This document shows positions 1 to 7,499 of a DNA stretch of 64,000 bases, piece by piece. Location of the stretch: NCBI RefSeq assembly GCF_001905125.1, contig NZ_LWLE01000033.1, positions 431,234 through 495,233 on the forward strand, in the 5' to 3' direction. Origin of the DNA: Streptomyces sp. TSRI0281. Its GTDB lineage: Bacteria; Actinomycetota; Actinomycetes; Streptomycetales; Streptomycetaceae. Each line of letters opens with the position of its first letter. The first letter of the stretch is position 1. The translations under genes and the position numbers were made by a program. The notes under the pieces are model-generated. The model saw only the letters and a program-made list of their open reading frames with translations, did not search any database and was not told the DNA's origin.

Positions 1-145
1 GGCCGCCGCGCTGGTCGCGCTGGACCCGGGCGCGGGCACGCTGAACGAGCAGATCGCGGCGAAGATCACCGAGGCCGCCGCTTCCATCGACTCGGGTGCG
101 GCCAAGCGGGCGCTGGAGCGCTGGGTCGCGGCCAGCAACGCCTGA
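1..145 (+). CDS. trpD: anthranilate phosphoribosyltransferase, C-terminal end (partial)
   Basis: The last 47 codons of a gene that enters from the left edge and stops at TGA 143-145. The family transfers phosphoribose from PRPP to anthranilate in the second step of tryptophan synthesis. The visible tail contains the segment IDSGAAKRALERWV, which resembles the end of actinobacterial TrpD, where the last helix carries an I-D-S-G-A-A motif. The catalytic glycine-rich motifs lie outside the window, so the call rests on this tail and on context: in S. coelicolor and M. tuberculosis a trpD gene sits beside the cytochrome bc1 genes on one side and NlpC/P60 genes on the other. A strong hairpin follows 46 nt downstream. 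Confidence 0.75.
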   Translation, partial: AAALVALDPGAGTLNEQIAAKITEAAASIDSGAAKRALERWVAASNA

Positions 146-190
146 GGGCCGGCCCTCGGCGCGGGATGTGCGCCCCGAGGGTATGCGCTG

Positions 191-233
191 TGCGCAAGGG
201 CGCAGTCCGAATGACGGACTGCGCCCTTGCGCA
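191..233 (+). terminator. trpD terminator hairpin
   Basis: A perfect 19-bp inverted repeat (191-209 paired with 215-233) with the 5-nt loop AATGA lies 46 nt after the trpD stop codon. There is no U-tract, as is usual in Streptomyces. It most likely ends the trpD transcript. Confidence 0.85.
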
Positions 234-554
234 TGCCGGTACGTATGGCAAGATGCTGCGCAGGTCATGAGTGACAGCGACTACGGCCCCGGCCCGCTGT
301 CCGGCAACCCTCCGTCCGTGGCGGGGTGCCCCGGGTGAAGACCAGGCCGTAGGCAGCGAGGTCTGCGGCAAGCGCGGGCCCCTCGGCATTGTTGAATGCC
401 AACCCCCGGGGTCCTGGTCCCTAGGGAGCCTCTTGTGAGCAAGCGAATGCGTTAGGGCCTCCGGCCCTCTTCCGCGCACCCTTCCTTCTTTTTCCCGCGC
501 TGCCGCGTATCCGCCGGCGCGAGGAATTCGCCTGCCTTGTTACGGGAGTTCGCC
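234..554. other. intergenic region between trpD and the aminotransferase gene
   Basis: No convincing coding sequence is present. The stretch contains a small perfect stem-loop, GGCATT-GTTG-AATGCC at 385-400, and a possible -35-like TTGTGA at 433-438 without a well-spaced -10 box. It presumably carries the promoter and 5' leader of the gene starting at 555, but I cannot place the promoter with confidence. Confidence 0.4.
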
Positions 555-1931
555 ATGTCTGTCTCCACCGCTGCCGCCGACCAGTCCATTTGTGCACCGC
601 TGCCGGTTCTGGGTAAGAACGTCACTGTTCCGCTGGTTACGGGCGGAGAAGTCACCTATGCCGCCCTCGACTACGCGGCGAGCGCCCCGGCGCTCCAGCG
701 GGTGTGGGACGACGTCGCGGCGTACGCCCCGTACTACGGCAGTGTCCACCGGGGCGCCGGGTACCTTTCGCAGCTCTCCACCGACCTGTTCGAGAACAGC
801 CGCACGGTCGTCGCGGAGTTCCTCGGCTGCCGTGCCGAGGACCAGGTGATCTTCACCCGCTCGACCACGGACTCGCTCAACCTGCTGGCGGCCGTACTCC
901 CCGCCGACTGCCAGGTGTTCGTGTACGAGACCGAGCACCACGCCTCCCTGCTGCCCTGGCGCGACGCCCGGGTCACCTACCTCAACGCGCCGCGCACCCC
1001 GGCCCAGGCCGTCGAGACCCTGGAGCGGGCGCTCGCCGACCGCGACCCCTACGGCCCGGCCCTGGTCTGTGTCACCGGCGCCTCCAACGTCACCGGTGAA
1101 CTGTGGCCGGTGAAGGAACTGGCCGCCGCCGCCCACGCGCACGGCGCCCGGATCGTCCTGGACGCCGCCCAGCTCGCCCCGCACCACCCCGTCGACATCG
1201 CCGAGCTGGACGTCGACTGGGTCGCCTTCTCCGGGCACAAGCTCTACGCGCCGTTCGGCTCGGGCGTCCTCGCGGGCCGCGCGGACTGGCTCCGGGCCGC
1301 GGAGCCGTACCTGGCCGGCGGTGGCGCCTCCCGCAAGGTCGCCCGGCGCACCGACGGCGGTGTGGACGTGGACTGGCACACCACCGCCGCCCGCCACGAG
1401 GCCGGTTCGCCCAACGTCATCGGCGTCTACTCCATCGCCTCCGCCTGCAAGGCGCTGACCGAGGCGGGCTTCGACAACCTGGTCGCCCGTGAGCAGCGGC
1501 TCGTCGCCGAGGTCCGCGCGGGTCTCGCCGAGGTCCCCGAGGTCAGGGTGCTCTCGCTGTTCGGCGACGACGCCCCGCGGGTCGGCGTGATCTCCTTCGT
1601 GGTGGAGGGCTGGAACAGCTCGCACTTCGCCGCCGCGCTCTCCGCGGAGTACGGCATCGGGGTCCGCGACGGCCTCTTCTGCGCGCACCCGCTGATCCGC
1701 ACCCTGCTGGGCAGCGACCCGCAGGACCCGGGGGAGTGCGGTGCGCCGGAGGCGGAGCCGGGCGAGCGCTCGCTCAACGCGATCCGGGTCAGCTTCGGCG
1801 CCGGTACGCCGGACGAGCATGTCGAGCGTTTCGTACGGGCGGTCAAGGAGCTGGTCCGCGAGGGCGCCCAGTGGAAGTACCGCACCGAGGGCGGCCGCTG
1901 CGTCCCGGACCGGGGCGCGGCGCAGGTCTGA
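555..1931 (+). CDS. class V-fold PLP-dependent aminotransferase / cysteine desulfurase-like protein
   Basis: A 458-residue fold-type I PLP enzyme of the NifS/SufS-like class V family. The Schiff-base lysine is Lys229 in FSGHKLYAPFG; upstream are TRSTTDSLN and ETEHHASLLPW, which fit cofactor and substrate loops, and DAAQLAPH with the aspartate that binds the pyridine nitrogen. The ATG at 555 is preferred over the in-frame TTG at 537 because GGGAG at 544-548 lies 6 nt before it. No sulfur-transfer or Fe-S partner gene is adjacent, so a role as an aminotransferase or desulfurase of unknown substrate is more honest than a SufS call. The gene converges on the RAM-domain gene across a 22-bp hairpin. 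Confidence 0.8.
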   Translation: MSVSTAAADQSICAPLPVLGKNVTVPLVTGGEVTYAALDYAASAPALQRVWDDVAAYAPYYGSVHRGAGYLSQLSTDLFENSRTVVAEFLGCRAEDQVIFTRSTTDSLNLLAAVLPADCQVFVYETEHHASLLPWRDARVTYLNAPRTPAQAVETLERALADRDPYGPALVCVTGASNVTGELWPVKELAAAAHAHGARIVLDAAQLAPHHPVDIAELDVDWVAFSGHKLYAPFGSGVLAGRADWLRAAEPYLAGGGASRKVARRTDGGVDVDWHTTAARHEAGSPNVIGVYSIASACKALTEAGFDNLVAREQRLVAEVRAGLAEVPEVRVLSLFGDDAPRVGVISFVVEGWNSSHFAAALSAEYGIGVRDGLFCAHPLIRTLLGSDPQDPGECGAPEAEPGERSLNAIRVSFGAGTPDEHVERFVRAVKELVREGAQWKYRTEGGRCVPDRGAAQV

Positions 1932-1939
1932 GGGCCGGA

Positions 1940-1989
1940 TACGGCTTCGGCCGGGTACGGGCAGCCGCCCGTACCCGGCCGAAGCCGTA
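1940..1989. terminator. bidirectional terminator
   Basis: Perfect 22-bp inverted repeat, 1940-1961 with 1968-1989, and a 6-nt loop. It lies between two convergent stop codons (1931 and 1995) and should serve both strands. Confidence 0.9.
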
Positions 1990-1994
1990 CCTGG

Positions 1995-2276
1995 TTACGC
2001 GTCGAGGCCGATGGCGAAGGCCGCTTCCAGGTCGTGCTGGGAGTACGTACGGAACGCCACATGCGTGTCGGTGCCCTCGACGCCCGGGATCTTGCTGATC
2101 CGGCCGGGGATGACATCGGCGAGATCGTCGTGCTTGGCCACCCGGACCATGGCGATCAGGTCGTACGTACCGGTGACCGAGAAGACCTCGCTGACACTGT
2201 CCAGCGCGGCGATGGCCTCGGCGATCTCCGGAATCCGGTCCACGCTGGTCTTGATGAGCACGATCGCGGTGATCAC
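1995..2276 (-). CDS. stand-alone Lrp/AsnC ligand-binding (RAM) domain protein
   Basis: A 93-residue protein that consists only of the RAM/ACT-like ligand-binding half of an Lrp/AsnC regulator; the usual N-terminal helix-turn-helix is missing. The segment SVTGTYDLIAMVRV and the following beta-alpha-beta pattern match this domain, which forms oligomers and binds amino acids. Without a DNA-binding part it may act by mixing with full-length Lrp proteins or as a small-molecule sensor; that is inference. The start is GTG, inside a GTGA overlap with the stop codon of the upstream rhomboid gene, so the two are translationally coupled. A GGGAG sequence lies about 10 nt before the GTG. Confidence 0.85.
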   Translation of the reverse strand: MITAIVLIKTSVDRIPEIAEAIAALDSVSEVFSVTGTYDLIAMVRVAKHDDLADVIPGRISKIPGVEGTDTHVAFRTYSQHDLEAAFAIGLDA

Positions 2277-3025
2277 GGCTGGCTGTCTCCCTCGGTGGCC
2301 GTGGCTGGAGTCCTCACTCTAGCGTCACGCCGGTAGCGCCCCCAGGCGTAGAGGAACCCGGCGGCGAACCCCGTCACATGCGCCAGATACGCCACCCCGG
2401 GGCCGCTGCCCGCGCTCCGGGCGGCCAGCCATTGCAGGACGAACCAGAAGATCAGCACGATCCAGGCGGGGAAGCGCAACGGCAGGAAGAAGAGGAACGG
2501 GAAGAGGCTGGTGACCCGGGCCCTGGGGAAGAGGTAGAGGAACGCGCCGAGCACCGCGGAGATCGCTCCCGACGCGCCCACCAGGGTCTGCTCGGAATCG
2601 GCGTGCGCCGCGGCGTAGCAGAGCAGGGCCAGATATCCGCAGCCGAGATAGAAGAAGGTGAACTCGGTGTGGCCCATCCGTTCCTCGGTCATGGCGCCGA
2701 ACACATAGAGAAAGAGCATGTTGCCCAGCAGGTGCAGCCAGCTGCCGTGCAGGAACAGGGCGGTGAGCGGGGTGAGCATCGCGTGCGCGGAGCCGTCCCA
2801 CAGCTCGGCGGGGATCACCCCCCACCGTTCGAAGTACGCGGCCTGCGCGGCGAGCAGGGTGTCGGCGGTGCCGTAGGCCGGGTTGAAGCCGGACAGCGGG
2901 CTGACCAGGAAGACGGCGCAGCACAGCGCGATCAGCCCGTACGTGACCGGTGCCCCGCCCGCCGCGGCCGCGGCCCGGAACCTCCCGGCCCTGCCCCGCC
3001 CATCGGCTTCCCGCCAATCGATCAT
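2273..3025 (-). CDS. rhomboid family intramembrane serine protease
   Basis: A 250-residue polytopic membrane protein. It has the rhomboid hallmarks: HLLGNM (the H-x3-N pattern in TM2), the catalytic serine Ser152 in LVGASGAI, and the catalytic histidine His216 in the last core helix (AHVTGF). About six or seven hydrophobic segments are visible between residues 25 and 240. Rhomboids cleave transmembrane helices within the bilayer; the substrate is not evident here. The start is the ATG at 3025, since the upstream extension of the open frame is arginine-rich and lacks a ribosome site. Its stop overlaps the start of the RAM-domain gene, suggesting co-expression. Confidence 0.88.
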   Translation of the reverse strand: MIDWREADGRGRAGRFRAAAAAGGAPVTYGLIALCCAVFLVSPLSGFNPAYGTADTLLAAQAAYFERWGVIPAELWDGSAHAMLTPLTALFLHGSWLHLLGNMLFLYVFGAMTEERMGHTEFTFFYLGCGYLALLCYAAAHADSEQTLVGASGAISAVLGAFLYLFPRARVTSLFPFLFFLPLRFPAWIVLIFWFVLQWLAARSAGSGPGVAYLAHVTGFAAGFLYAWGRYRRDARVRTPATATEGDSQP

Positions 3026-3224
3026 GCACAGAGCATGACGCACCGGTGGAGAAGCGGACAGAGCGCCTCGCCGTGCCGATGGGTATACGCGAGGCCGTAG
3101 GGTTACGCCAGGACTTCCGCAGTTCGACGGCGCACCGCGAGATCCTTGACGTAGGACAGCACGGAACTCGCCGGAATCCGGTGCGGGTCCCGGTGGACGA
3201 CGAACGACGAAAGAGGACGCAACG

Positions 3225-3467
3225 ATGACGACGGTTCCCCGGCCGACCGACACGACGCGCTGGCGCTGCACGCTCTGCGGCAATCTCACGCGCTTCGATG
3301 TGACGCGGTCCTCCAAGGTCGTCGAGTACGTCCATCTCGACCTGGCCGGGGAGTCGAGTGTCGAGGAGCGGGAGGTGGTCAGTGAGACCATCGAGTCGGT
3401 CCGTTGTCGTTGGTGCAATGCGGTGGATCAGATCGAACTGGTGGACAGGCCTGGTGCCGACTCCTGA
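3225..3467 (+). CDS. small zinc-ribbon protein
   Basis: An 80-residue conserved Streptomyces protein with two CxxC knuckles, CTLC near residue 17 and CRWC near residue 63, forming a four-cysteine zinc-ribbon pattern. Between them is an acidic stretch rich in Glu and Val. No enzymatic motif is visible; small zinc ribbons of this type often bind RNA or protein. It is followed after 34 nt by the NYN-domain gene on the same strand and is probably co-transcribed with it. The function is unknown. Confidence 0.8.
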   Translation: MTTVPRPTDTTRWRCTLCGNLTRFDVTRSSKVVEYVHLDLAGESSVEEREVVSETIESVRCRWCNAVDQIELVDRPGADS

Positions 3468-3501
3468 GGGGGCCGCCCGGACAGACAATTTGGGGTGACG
3501 G

Positions 3502-4866
3502 ATGGTGGAGCAGCCGACTAACGGCGCCGAACCGGCCGATGCGGCCGACGGCGCCGACGAGGTGCTCGACCGCCCGCTGCCCGAGGGCGTACGGCGGCGG
3601 GTCGTCGCGCTGGTCTCGGACGCCTTCGGCGGCCTGACGGTCGGCGAACTGCCCGCCCAGCTGCGGCAGTATGCCCGTTTCACCCCGACCCGGCGCGCCA
3701 AGTTCGCCGGGAACGCGATGGCGGCCGCCCTGGAGAGCGACCCGCTCTTCCGCCGGCGTATCGGTGAGCGGATCGGCCAGGCCCAGCCCGAGCTGGCCGG
3801 TGCGCTGGAGGCGGGCTCGCCGCCCGCCGCCGCCGACCCCGTCGATGTGGCCGCGGCCGCCTATGTGCTGCGCCCGGCCGGCTGGGTCAAGCTGGTCGAG
3901 GCCGCGGGCGAGGAGGTCCAGCGCGCCGACGCCGAACGCGCCGACGAGGAGACCCGGCGCGAACTGGAACGGCTGCGCGAGGAGCTGGCCCAGGCCCGGG
4001 GGCAGACGAGGAGCGAGACGGAGCGGCTGCGGGCCGAACTGGACGCCGTCCGCAAGGAATCCGAAGCCCTTCACCGCAAACTGCGCAGCGCCCTGAGCGA
4101 GGTGAAGCGCGGCGAGGCCGCGGTGCGCCGGAGCGCGGCCGAGACCGATGCGGTACGGGCCGAGGCGTCCGCCCAGGTCTCCGCGGCCGAGAGCGAGTCG
4201 CGGCGGCTCAAGGCGCGGCTCGGCGAGGCGGAGGCGTCCGTCGAGGCGAGTCGCCGGGCTGCCAGGGAAGGGCGCTCCGTCGAGGACATGCGGCTGCGGC
4301 TGCTGCTGGACACGGTGCTGGACGCGGCCCGCGGGCTGCGCCGTGAACTGGCGCTGCCGCCCTCGACGATCCGCCCCGCCGACAGTGTCGAAGCGGTGGA
4401 GCCGGGCCGGATGTCGCCCAAGGACATTGCCGCCAGGGCCCTTTCGGAGACCGATCCGGCGCTCCTGGACCAGTTGCTCGCGCTGCCGCAGGCGCATCTC
4501 ATCGTGGACGGCTACAACGTCACCAAGACCGGCTATCCGCAGATGCCGCTGGAGAAGCAGCGGTTGCGGCTGCTGGGCGGTCTCTCGGTACTCGCGGCGC
4601 AGACCGGCGCCGAGATGACCTGTGTCTTCGACGGGGCCGAACTGGCCGCCCCGGTGCTGCTCGCCCCGCCGCGCGGGGTCCGGGTCCTGTTCAGCAAGGC
4701 CGGCGTGACGGCCGACGAGCTGATCCGTCAACTGGCCCGCGCGGAACCGCCCGGCAGGCCCGTCGTGGTGGTCTCCACCGACCGTGAAGTGGCGGACGGG
4801 GTGGCCAAGGCGGGGGCCCGGCCGGTCGCTTCCGCCCTGCTGCTGAAGCGCCTTTCCCGCGTCTGA
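3502..4866 (+). CDS. NYN-domain (YacP-like) putative ribonuclease with coiled coil
   Basis: A 454-residue protein in three parts. Residues about 1-125 form an acidic helical region; about 130-265 is a long Arg/Glu/Ala heptad-rich coiled coil; about 330-454 is a NYN (PIN-like) domain. The NYN core starts with HLIVDGYNVTKTG, where Asp336 and the following Asn are metal-site residues, then VFDGAE and VVVSTDREVADGV supply further conserved acids. The best studied relative of the C-terminal domain is the B. subtilis endoribonuclease Rae1/YacP, which acts at the ribosome. The coiled coil suggests oligomerisation or partner binding. It is probably in an operon with the zinc-ribbon gene upstream. Confidence 0.8.
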   Translation: MVEQPTNGAEPADAADGADEVLDRPLPEGVRRRVVALVSDAFGGLTVGELPAQLRQYARFTPTRRAKFAGNAMAAALESDPLFRRRIGERIGQAQPELAGALEAGSPPAAADPVDVAAAAYVLRPAGWVKLVEAAGEEVQRADAERADEETRRELERLREELAQARGQTRSETERLRAELDAVRKESEALHRKLRSALSEVKRGEAAVRRSAAETDAVRAEASAQVSAAESESRRLKARLGEAEASVEASRRAAREGRSVEDMRLRLLLDTVLDAARGLRRELALPPSTIRPADSVEAVEPGRMSPKDIAARALSETDPALLDQLLALPQAHLIVDGYNVTKTGYPQMPLEKQRLRLLGGLSVLAAQTGAEMTCVFDGAELAAPVLLAPPRGVRVLFSKAGVTADELIRQLARAEPPGRPVVVVSTDREVADGVAKAGARPVASALLLKRLSRV

Positions 4867-5185
4867 GGGCACATGGCCGGACATGACCGGCTAGTTCGAC
4901 ATGCGCGACATGTGTGGCATGCCGGATTTTTGGGAACGTACCGTCAAGTCGCCACTACACGCGGTGTGATGTGGGCAAAGAAGTGCCTGAAGTGGTGAGA
5001 TTTTTCTTGTCAGGATTTGAACTGATCACAAGATGGTCACTAAGGTCAGCCTCGAACCTTCGCACGGTTGATCACCCATTCGGGGTGACGGCGAAGGCAC
5101 CGCCGAGTCCGTGACATGCACGGAGCCGGGGATTCACCTCCCCCACAGCCCGGTAGGCGGCTCGAGGAAGAAGGAGCTCGCCTTC
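4867..5185 (+). promoter_or_regulatory. 5' region of the first NlpC/P60 gene
   Basis: This 319-nt stretch has no gene. It contains an unusually AT-rich segment around 4985-5045, likely the promoter zone, although I cannot assign -35 and -10 boxes. It ends with sequence that looks like the two ends of a ydaO-type riboswitch (separate entry) and an AAGGAG ribosome site at 5171-5176. Confidence 0.5.
5100..5160 (+). promoter_or_regulatory. ydaO-like (c-di-AMP) riboswitch remnant
   Basis: The 5' part (GAGTCC hairpin followed by CACGGAGCCGGGGA at 5120-5133) and the 3' part (CAGCCCGGTAGGCGG at 5146-5160) resemble the conserved ends of actinobacterial ydaO riboswitches, which control NlpC/P60 and Rpf genes through c-di-AMP. 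A P1-like pairing of CCGCC 5100-5104 with GGCGG 5156-5160 is present, as is a hairpin 5108-5124. The central part, about 80-100 nt in normal members, is missing. The resemblance is from memory and has not been aligned. Confidence 0.35.
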
Positions 5186-6214
5186 GTGGCGTCCCACCGT
5201 CGTCCCAAGCAGCCGAGCCGCACCCGTGTGAACGTGGTCACCGCGGCCGCCGCTGCGGCCGTGGCCCTGACTTCCCAGGCCGCCCACGCCGATCCCAAGC
5301 CGAGCAAGAGCGAAGTCAAGGCGAAGGTCGACAAGCTCTACCACGAGGCGGAAGAGGCCACCGAGAAGTTCAACGGGGCCAAGGAGCAGCAGGACAAGCT
5401 CAAGAAGCAGGCCAACGCGCTCCAGGACAAGGTCGCCCGCGGCCAGGAGGAGCTCAACGCCCTGCGCGGCGAGCTGGGTTCGATCGCCACCGCGCAGTAC
5501 CGCTCCGGCGGTATCGACCCGTCCGTCCAGCTCTTCCTCGCCTCGGACCCGGACGACTTCCTCGACCAGGCCTCCGCGCTGGACCAGCTGACGGCCAAGC
5601 AGACCGAGTCGCTCCAGAAGATCCAGTCCAAGCAGCGCACCCTCGCGCAGCAGCGCAAGGAAGCGCAGGCGAAGCTGGGCGACCTCGCCGAGGTCCGCAA
5701 GACGCTCGGCGAGAACAAGAAGAAGTCCTCGGCCAAGCTGGCCGACGCCCAGCGGCTGCTCAACACCCTGACCGCCGCCGAGCGCGCCAAGATGGCCGAC
5801 GACGAGCAGCGCGCCAGCCGCGCCGCGGGCGATCGGGTCGAGCTGGGCAACGAGGCCCCCGCCTCCGCGCGTGGCGCCGCCGCCCTCCAGGCCGCCGCGA
5901 CCCAGATCGGCAAGCCGTACTACCGCGGTGGCACGGGCCCCAGCTCCTACGACTGCTCCGGGCTGACGCAGTGGGCCTACGCCCAGGCCAACGTCCAGAT
6001 CTCCCGCGTCACGTACACCCAGGTCAACGACGGCCAGCGGATCGGGCGCAGCGCGCTGAAGCCGGGCGACCTGGTCTTCTTCAACAACACCTCGCACGTG
6101 GGCCTGTACGCGGGCAACAACCAGATCCTGCACGCTCCGAAGCCGGGCGCCAATGTCCGCTACGAGTCGATGGACTACATGGGCACCTTCCAGTTCGGCG
6201 TCCGCGTCGCCTGA
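5186..6214 (+). CDS. secreted NlpC/P60 peptidoglycan endopeptidase
   Basis: A 342-residue secreted cell-wall hydrolase. The N-terminus has basic residues, a hydrophobic stretch and an AHA cleavage site near residue 35. Residues about 40-210 form a Lys/Glu/Ala-rich coiled coil. The C-terminal NlpC/P60 domain has the catalytic Cys257 in YDCSGLTQWAYAQ and His304 in TSHVGLYAG. These enzymes cut the D-gamma-Glu to diamino-acid bond in peptidoglycan stem peptides. GTG 5186 is chosen because AAGGAG lies 9 nt upstream. The coiled coil resembles the autoinhibitory or recruitment arms of RipA-type enzymes. A paralogue follows directly. Expression may be under the ydaO-like leader. Confidence 0.9.
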   Translation: MASHRRPKQPSRTRVNVVTAAAAAAVALTSQAAHADPKPSKSEVKAKVDKLYHEAEEATEKFNGAKEQQDKLKKQANALQDKVARGQEELNALRGELGSIATAQYRSGGIDPSVQLFLASDPDDFLDQASALDQLTAKQTESLQKIQSKQRTLAQQRKEAQAKLGDLAEVRKTLGENKKKSSAKLADAQRLLNTLTAAERAKMADDEQRASRAAGDRVELGNEAPASARGAAALQAAATQIGKPYYRGGTGPSSYDCSGLTQWAYAQANVQISRVTYTQVNDGQRIGRSALKPGDLVFFNNTSHVGLYAGNNQILHAPKPGANVRYESMDYMGTFQFGVRVA

Positions 6215-6253
6215 CGCCCGAACGGGCGAATTACGCCACGTGTTGCTGACGCC

Positions 6254-6290
6254 CCGCCCCGCCGGAGACCCGAGGTCACCGGCGGGGCGG
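6254..6290 (+). terminator. terminator between the NlpC/P60 paralogues
   Basis: Inverted repeat with 12-bp arms (6254-6265 and 6279-6290) and a 13-nt loop, 40 nt after the first NlpC/P60 stop codon. It suggests the two paralogues are separate transcripts. Confidence 0.75.
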
Positions 6291-6451
6291 AGGCGTTTGA
6301 CACCCCACTCGCCTCCGGCGCGGTCTTTGGCCGCCGGGTAGCCGTCCGATTACTGTCTGCCTGCTGTGGCAGCACCCGGTCTTCGGTCCGCCCGCCCCGG
6401 GCGGCAGGGGCTGCCCACCGTCTGCGTCAGCGGAAGGGAGTGCGGCTTCCT

Positions 6452-7483
6452 GTGGTGTCCCATCGCCGTCCCACACAGTCCGGCCTCAACCGGAGCGTCC
6501 GGGCCACCGTCCTCACGGCGGCGGCGGCCACCGCGGCCGCGACGCTCACGGGAGCCCCGGCGAGCGCCGACCCGCAGCACGGCGCCGGGGCGAGCCGGGC
6601 CGAGGTGGACCGGCTGTACCGCGAGGCGGAGCAGGCGACCGAACAGTTCAACGAGGCCGGGGAGCGGGTCGAGGAGCTGCGCGGCGAGGTGGACCGGGCC
6701 CAGGACAGGGCGGCGCGCGGCGAGGAAGGCATCAACCGGATGCGTACGGCGCTCGGTTCGCTCGCCCAGGCGCAGTACCGTTCCGGCTCCATCGACCCCT
6801 CGCTCGCCCTGCTGTTCTCCTCGGACCCCGACACCTACCTGGACCGGGCCGCCGCCCTGGAGCGGATGAACATCCGTCAGTCGCTGGCCCTGGAGACGCT
6901 CCGCCGGGCCCAGCGCGGCGTCGCCCAGACCCGCGCGGAGGCCGCCAGGTCGCTGGAAGGGCTGGAAGCGAGCCGGAGCGCCGTCACCCGCCACAAACGC
7001 ACCGTCGAGGCCAAGCTCGCCCGCGCCCAGCGGCTGCTGGACGCGCTGCCCGCCGGGGAGCGCGCGTCCTTCGACCGGGCCTCCCGTTCCGGCCGCGACG
7101 ACGTGGCCCCGGATCTCGCCGGGGTCGTCCCGGGGTCGGCGAGGGCGATGGCCGCCGTGGCGGCGGCCCGGCAGGCACTCGGCAGCCCGTACGTGTGGGG
7201 CGCCGAGGGGCCCTCCGGATTCGACTGCTCCGGGCTGATGCGGTGGGCCTACGCGCAGGCCGGGGTCGGCCTGCCGCGGACCTCGCAGGCCCAGCGGTAC
7301 GCGGGCCGCATGGTGCCGCTCTCCCAGGCCCGGCCCGGAGACCTGGTCGTCTACCGGGCGGACGCCGGCCACATCGGGATGTACGTGGGAAACGGCCAGG
7401 TCATCCATGCCCCGTACCCCGGGGCGCGGGTGCGCTACGACCCCGTCGGCATGATGCCCGTCTCCTCGGTCACCCGTATCTGA
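6452..7483 (+). CDS. secreted NlpC/P60 peptidoglycan endopeptidase (paralogue)
   Basis: A 343-residue paralogue of the preceding enzyme with the same plan: signal peptide (hydrophobic Ala/Thr-rich core, ASA cleavage site), coiled coil of about 170 residues, and a C-terminal NlpC/P60 domain with Cys259 in FDCSGLMRWAYAQ and the histidine in AGHIGMYVG. The N-terminus SHRRPTQSG matches SHRRPKQPS of the first copy, which places the start at GTG 6452 (or 6455), 11 nt after AGGGAG. It is more arginine-rich than its neighbour, where lysine dominates. It lacks a ydaO-like leader, so the two copies are probably regulated differently. A possible -35 TTGACA is at 6297-6302. Confidence 0.9.
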   Translation: MVSHRRPTQSGLNRSVRATVLTAAAATAAATLTGAPASADPQHGAGASRAEVDRLYREAEQATEQFNEAGERVEELRGEVDRAQDRAARGEEGINRMRTALGSLAQAQYRSGSIDPSLALLFSSDPDTYLDRAAALERMNIRQSLALETLRRAQRGVAQTRAEAARSLEGLEASRSAVTRHKRTVEAKLARAQRLLDALPAGERASFDRASRSGRDDVAPDLAGVVPGSARAMAAVAAARQALGSPYVWGAEGPSGFDCSGLMRWAYAQAGVGLPRTSQAQRYAGRMVPLSQARPGDLVVYRADAGHIGMYVGNGQVIHAPYPGARVRYDPVGMMPVSSVTRI

Positions 7484-7486
7484 CCG

Positions 7487-7492
7487 TACGAT
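7487..7492 (+). promoter_or_regulatory. -10 box of a probable leaderless transcript (lipoprotein gene)
   Basis: TACGAT ends exactly 7 nt before GTG 7500, so transcription would begin at the start codon. No Shine-Dalgarno sequence fits the GTG. Confidence 0.5.
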
Positions 7493-7499
7493 CGGCAGG

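Noticed and set aside
6297..6302. TTGACA upstream of the second NlpC/P60 gene as a full promoter
   Set aside because: No TANNNT box occurs at a suitable distance, so only a possible -35 is noted.
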